From: CAIMZW01 sp037135095 | GTDB taxonomy: Bacteria > Actinomycetota > Actinomycetes > Nanopelagicales > Nanopelagicaceae | DNA length: 35,108 nucleotides | Reading direction: 5' to 3' | Assembly (NCBI GenBank): GCA_037135095.1 | Contig: JBAXKZ010000014.1 | Span: 1 to 35,108, forward strand | Shown here: one piece after another, positions 32,276 through 35,108 of the stretch | How the letters are laid out: every line of letters begins with the position of its first letter | How positions within the stretch are numbered: position 1 is the stretch's first letter | Program-made: the position numbers and the translations under genes | The notes under the pieces: model-generated | The model's input: the letters and a program-made list of their open reading frames with translations, nothing else | Databases searched by the model: none | What the model was told of the DNA's origin: nothing

Positions 32276-33469
32276 TTAATTTTGTAAGGCGATCAATCCT
32301 GGAAGTTCTTTACCTTCAAGGTATTCCAAAGAGGCGCCACCACCGGTTGAGATGTATCCGAATTGGTTATCGTTAAAACCTAATTTACGAACGGCTGCGG
32401 CTGAATCGCCGCCACCTACTACCGAGATTCCAGAAACTTCAGTAAGCGCCTGTGCCACCACTTTAGTTCCCGCGGCAAAGTTTGGAAATTCAAAGACGCC
32501 CATCGGACCATTCCAAAATACGGTCTTACATTCCTTGATCGCAGCGGCGAAGGCGGCGGCAGTTTCTGGACCAATGTCGAGGCCCATTTGATCAGCGGGA
32601 ATTGCATCAGCCGAAACAATGGTTGGGGTGGCTTCGGCGGAAAATGTCGGGGCCACGACGATGTCGGTCGGCAGCAAAATCGTTACGCCCAATTCGTTGG
32701 CTCGAACTAATAATTTTTGGACTGTTGGAATCGAATCAACTTCAACTAGCGAAGTTCCGATCTCCTTGCCTTGGGCTGCCAGAAAGGTGAAGAGCATGCC
32801 GCCACCAATTGCCAACGTATTTACTTTCTCGAGCAAATTGGAGATAACGCCAATCTTGTCGGAAACTTTGGCACCACCTAGAACAACACCGTAAGGTCGC
32901 GCTGGATCTACTGTTAATTTCTTCAATACTTCGACCTCGGCAGCAACTAAATAGCCAGCTGCATGCGGAAGTAGCTTTGCGACATCATAAACCGAGGCAT
33001 GTTTGCGATGCACAGCGCCAAAGCCATCGCTAACAAAGAAATCAGCGTAAGAAGCAAGTACTTGGGCAAGAGCCAACCGCTCTGACTCTTCTTTGCTGGT
33101 CTCGGCAGCCTCATAGCGGATATTTTCTAGAAGTAAGACTTCCCCGGTTTGTAGTTCGGAGACCGCAGCCGAAGCTGCGGTTCCGACAATCTCAGTTGAG
33201 AATTTAACCGGCCGACCCAAGAGCTCGCCTAATCGAAGTGCAATCGGGGCCAATGAAAGTTCGGGCTTGCGCTCTCCCTTTGGCCGACCTAAATGTGCTG
33301 TTATTACCAGCCCAGCACCTTGTTCGATTAAATAATTAATGGTTGGTAGCGAAGCACGAATTCGTCCATCATCTGTTATTACGCCCTCTTTGAGCGGAAC
33401 ATTTAGATCACAACGAAGTAGAACTCGCTTCCCACCAACTTCGAGAGATTCGAGGGTAGGAATATTCAT
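32276..33469 (-). CDS. pgk: Phosphoglycerate kinase
   Basis: Makes ATP from 1,3-bisphosphoglycerate in glycolysis. The 397 residues show the substrate-binding RCDLNVPL (19-26) and HLGRPKGE (59-66), and the C-terminal nucleotide site GGGDSAAA (352-359) and TGGGASLEYLEGKELPGL (375-392). The ATG overlaps the gap stop by one base (TAATG), so the genes are coupled. No unusual features. Confidence 0.97.
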   Translation of the reverse strand: MNIPTLESLEVGGKRVLLRCDLNVPLKEGVITDDGRIRASLPTINYLIEQGAGLVITAHLGRPKGERKPELSLAPIALRLGELLGRPVKFSTEIVGTAASAAVSELQTGEVLLLENIRYEAAETSKEESERLALAQVLASYADFFVSDGFGAVHRKHASVYDVAKLLPHAAGYLVAAEVEVLKKLTVDPARPYGVVLGGAKVSDKIGVISNLLEKVNTLAIGGGMLFTFLAAQGKEIGTSLVEVDSIPTVQKLLVRANELGVTILLPTDIVVAPTFSAEATPTIVSADAIPADQMGLDIGPETAAAFAAAIKECKTVFWNGPMGVFEFPNFAAGTKVVAQALTEVSGISVVGGGDSAAAVRKLGFNDNQFGYISTGGGASLEYLEGKELPGLIALQN

Positions 33470-34470
33470 TAGAGCGATTTACCTACTAGACCAATTAGAT
33501 CAACTAGGCGATTGGAATAACCCCATTCGTTGTCATACCAACCAACAACCTTGGCGGTAGAGCCAATTACCTTGGTCAAACCGGCATCGAAGATACATGA
33601 GCTGGGATCGGTCACGATATCTGCAGAGACGATTGGATCTTCGGTATAAGAAAGGTAGCCCTTTAGTGGACCATCGGCGGCCTTCTTGATCGCAGCATTG
33701 ATTTCGGCGGCCGTTACTTCACGCGCAAGCTCAACGGTTAGATCGGTTGCGGAACCAGTCGGAACTGGAACGCGCATAGCGAATCCGTCCAACTTGCCCT
33801 TGAGTTCTGGCAGCACCAAGCTGATTGCCTTGGCCGCACCAGTAGAGGTTGGAATAATCGAAAGAGCGGCGGCACGTGAGCGACGCAGGTCCTTGTGAGG
33901 GAAATCCAAAATAACTTGATCGTTGGTATAGGCGTGAATAGTTGTCATCAAGCCTCGAACAATTCCGAACTCATCATTTAGAACCTTGGCCATTGGTGCC
34001 AAGCAATTTGTTGTGCAAGAGGCATTCGAAATGACGTGGTGATTAGCTGGATCGTATTGTCCGTCGTTTACACCCATCACGATGGTGATGTCCTCGTCGG
34101 TGGCTGGAGCCGAAATGATTACCTTTTTGGCACCGGCAGCTATGTGTTTCTTCGCGTCGGCAGCTTTTGTGAAGTGGCCGGTTGATTCGATTACGACATC
34201 TGCCGAAACCTCGCCCCAAGGCAGGTTAGCGGGATCTCGTTCAGCGAAGACCCGAATGGTCTTATCGCCCACGGTGATCGAATCCTCGGTATAACTAACT
34301 GGCAAGCCCAAGCGCCCCAAAATTGAGTCATATTTCAAAAGGTGAGCCAAGGTGGCGTTGTCTGTTAGATCATTGATACCGACGATCTCGATATCGGCGC
34401 CGGAGACCAACACAGCGCGAAAAAAGTTACGACCAATTCGACCAAATCCATTAATTCCAACACGAACCAC
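33469..34470 (-). CDS. gap: Glyceraldehyde-3-phosphate dehydrogenase
   Basis: NAD-dependent oxidation and phosphorylation of glyceraldehyde 3-phosphate. The 333 residues have the Rossmann motif GINGFGRIGRNFFR (5-18), the NAD-selecting Asp34 (GINDLTD) and the catalytic Cys152 in SNASCTTNCLAP. The GTG start at 34470 has GAGG 7 nt upstream. It is the first gene of gap-pgk-tpiA; its long leader holds two hairpins and an inverted repeat. Confidence 0.97.
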   Translation of the reverse strand: MVRVGINGFGRIGRNFFRAVLVSGADIEIVGINDLTDNATLAHLLKYDSILGRLGLPVSYTEDSITVGDKTIRVFAERDPANLPWGEVSADVVIESTGHFTKAADAKKHIAAGAKKVIISAPATDEDITIVMGVNDGQYDPANHHVISNASCTTNCLAPMAKVLNDEFGIVRGLMTTIHAYTNDQVILDFPHKDLRRSRAAALSIIPTSTGAAKAISLVLPELKGKLDGFAMRVPVPTGSATDLTVELAREVTAAEINAAIKKAADGPLKGYLSYTEDPIVSADIVTDPSSCIFDAGLTKVIGSTAKVVGWYDNEWGYSNRLVDLIGLVGKSL

Positions 34471-34492
34471 AATAATCCTCGCTTCGTCGATG

Positions 34493-34574
34493 CTGTCCGT
34501 AAGCGGACAGGAAAGGGGGACTTAGAAAAGTCCGACCTGGGTAGAGACCACAACTTTGTGATGGGGCAAGCCTA
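34493..34574 (-). promoter_or_regulatory. gap promoter and structured 5' leader
   Basis: On the minus strand, a TAGGCT -10 box (34574-34569) predicts a start near 34562. A 12-bp inverted repeat CACAA-AG-TTGTG (34560-34549) lies directly at the start and could be an operator. Two perfect hairpins follow: GGACTT/AAGTCC (34533-34518, 4-nt loop) and CTGTCCG/CGGACAG (34510-34493, 4-nt loop). Neither ends in a clear T-run, so they look like leader structures. The second lies just before the ribosome-binding site. Confidence 0.45.
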
Positions 34575-34614
34575 TCAGCCGCCTCTTAACGGGTGGTGAA
34601 CACGGCAGAACTGG

Positions 34615-35108
34615 CTAGTTAAGCAGATCCGGGCTCAGCCCCGCCTCGGTATCTGGGATTCCAAGATCATGGGCGCGCTTATCAGCCATCGCCAACAGGC
34701 GGCGAATCCGGCCAGCAATTGCATCTTTTGTCATTGGCGGCGTGGCCAATGAACCGAGCTCCTCAAGGCTGGCCTGGCCGTGATTTATCCGAAGTTCCCC
34801 AGCCTCCTTTAGGTGATCTGGGATTTGAGGACCCAAAATCTCCATGGCACGTTGAACTCGAGCCGAGGCCGCTACGGCGGCGCGCGCTGACCGACGAAGG
34901 TTGGCATCATCAAAATTCGCTAGCCGGTTAGCGGTCGCTCGAACTTCGCGGCGCATCCGTCGCTCTTCCCAGGCTAGAACACTTTCGTGCGCCCCAAGCC
35001 GGGTGAGTAGAGCGCCTATTGCATCGCCATCTCGAATCACGACTCGATCTACTGTTCGAACTTCGCGAGCCTTTGCCGCAATTCCCAAACGTCTTGCGGC
35101 ACCAACCA
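34615..35108 (-). CDS. whiA: WhiA (C-terminal part, gene runs off the window)
   Basis: Actinobacterial regulator with a homing-endonuclease-like N-domain and a DNA-binding C-domain. Only about the last 164 residues are present; the reading frame is open to the window edge (V-G-A-A-R-R before the first internal TTG), so the N-terminal half lies outside. Visible are VDRVVIRDGDAIGALLTRLG, the region ANRLANFDDANLRRS, and the helix-turn-helix part LAT-PPMTKDAIAGRIRRLLAMA near the end. WhiA next to gap-pgk-tpiA is usual for Actinobacteria. The stop is 41 nt upstream of the gap -10 box. Confidence 0.94.
   Translation of the reverse strand, partial: VGAARRLGIAAKAREVRTVDRVVIRDGDAIGALLTRLGAHESVLAWEERRMRREVRATANRLANFDDANLRRSARAAVAASARVQRAMEILGPQIPDHLKEAGELRINHGQASLEELGSLATPPMTKDAIAGRIRRLLAMADKRAHDLGIPDTEAGLSPDLLN

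Noticed and set aside
1..35108. Search for CRISPR arrays, insertion sequences, phage or defence genes and tRNA genes
   Set aside because: I saw no regularly spaced repeats, transposase or integrase motifs, defence-type proteins or tRNA cloverleaf sequences; gene order is conserved housekeeping throughout.

Overview
The window reads as a chromosomal housekeeping segment of a small-genome, mid-to-low-GC actinobacterium. Pointers to Actinobacteria: RbpA and WhiA; a MabA/InhA-type fabG-fabI pair; a SufR-led suf operon with a Rieske protein between sufD and sufC; a DUF3099 membrane protein; the classical actinobacterial rrn leader at the left edge; and promoters with a TANNNT -10 box placed 6-8 nt before start codons, as in leaderless mRNAs. 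Base composition is near 50% GC, genes mostly overlap by 1-8 nt, and there are no mobile elements, CRISPR arrays, phage genes, tRNAs or convincing intrinsic terminators. A streamlined freshwater lineage such as Nanopelagicales (acI) would fit; this is an inference that I cannot verify from the window alone.

Layout. (1) 1-315: two promoters and the leader of an rRNA operon that reads leftwards out of the window. (2) 316-15006, all minus strand, in transcription order: fabG-fabI, then infC-rpmI-rplT-rRNA methyltransferase-pheS-pheT, then argC-argJ-argB-argD-argR-argH-tyrS. A promoter with two tandem ARG boxes precedes argC. argF and argG, usually part of this cluster, are absent. (3) 15097-16092, plus strand: DUF3099 protein and SURF1, tail-to-tail and overlapping an ABC exporter. 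(4) 16048-24288, minus strand: sufR-sufB-sufD-Rieske-sufC-sufS-sufU-sufT, then the ABC exporter. A SufR operator candidate lies just upstream of sufR. (5) 24417-30064, plus strand: heme A synthase, then tkt-tal-pgi. (6) 30061-35108, minus strand: whiA (partial), gap-pgk-tpiA, secG, rbpA and a cyclase-family protein. The zwf-opcA-pgl genes common between pgi and rbpA in related bacteria are missing.

Functionally, the window covers arginine synthesis and its control, translation (two aminoacyl-tRNA synthetases, IF3, L35, L20, an RNA methyltransferase, rRNA), fatty-acid elongation, Fe-S cluster assembly, heme A and cytochrome oxidase biogenesis, lower glycolysis and the non-oxidative pentose phosphate pathway. 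I found no new defence or mobile system. The best leads are regulatory (ARG boxes, SufR operator, leaderless promoters, AUC start of infC, gap leader) and comparative (missing argF/argG and zwf/opcA/pgl, short ArgB, atypical cyclase motif).
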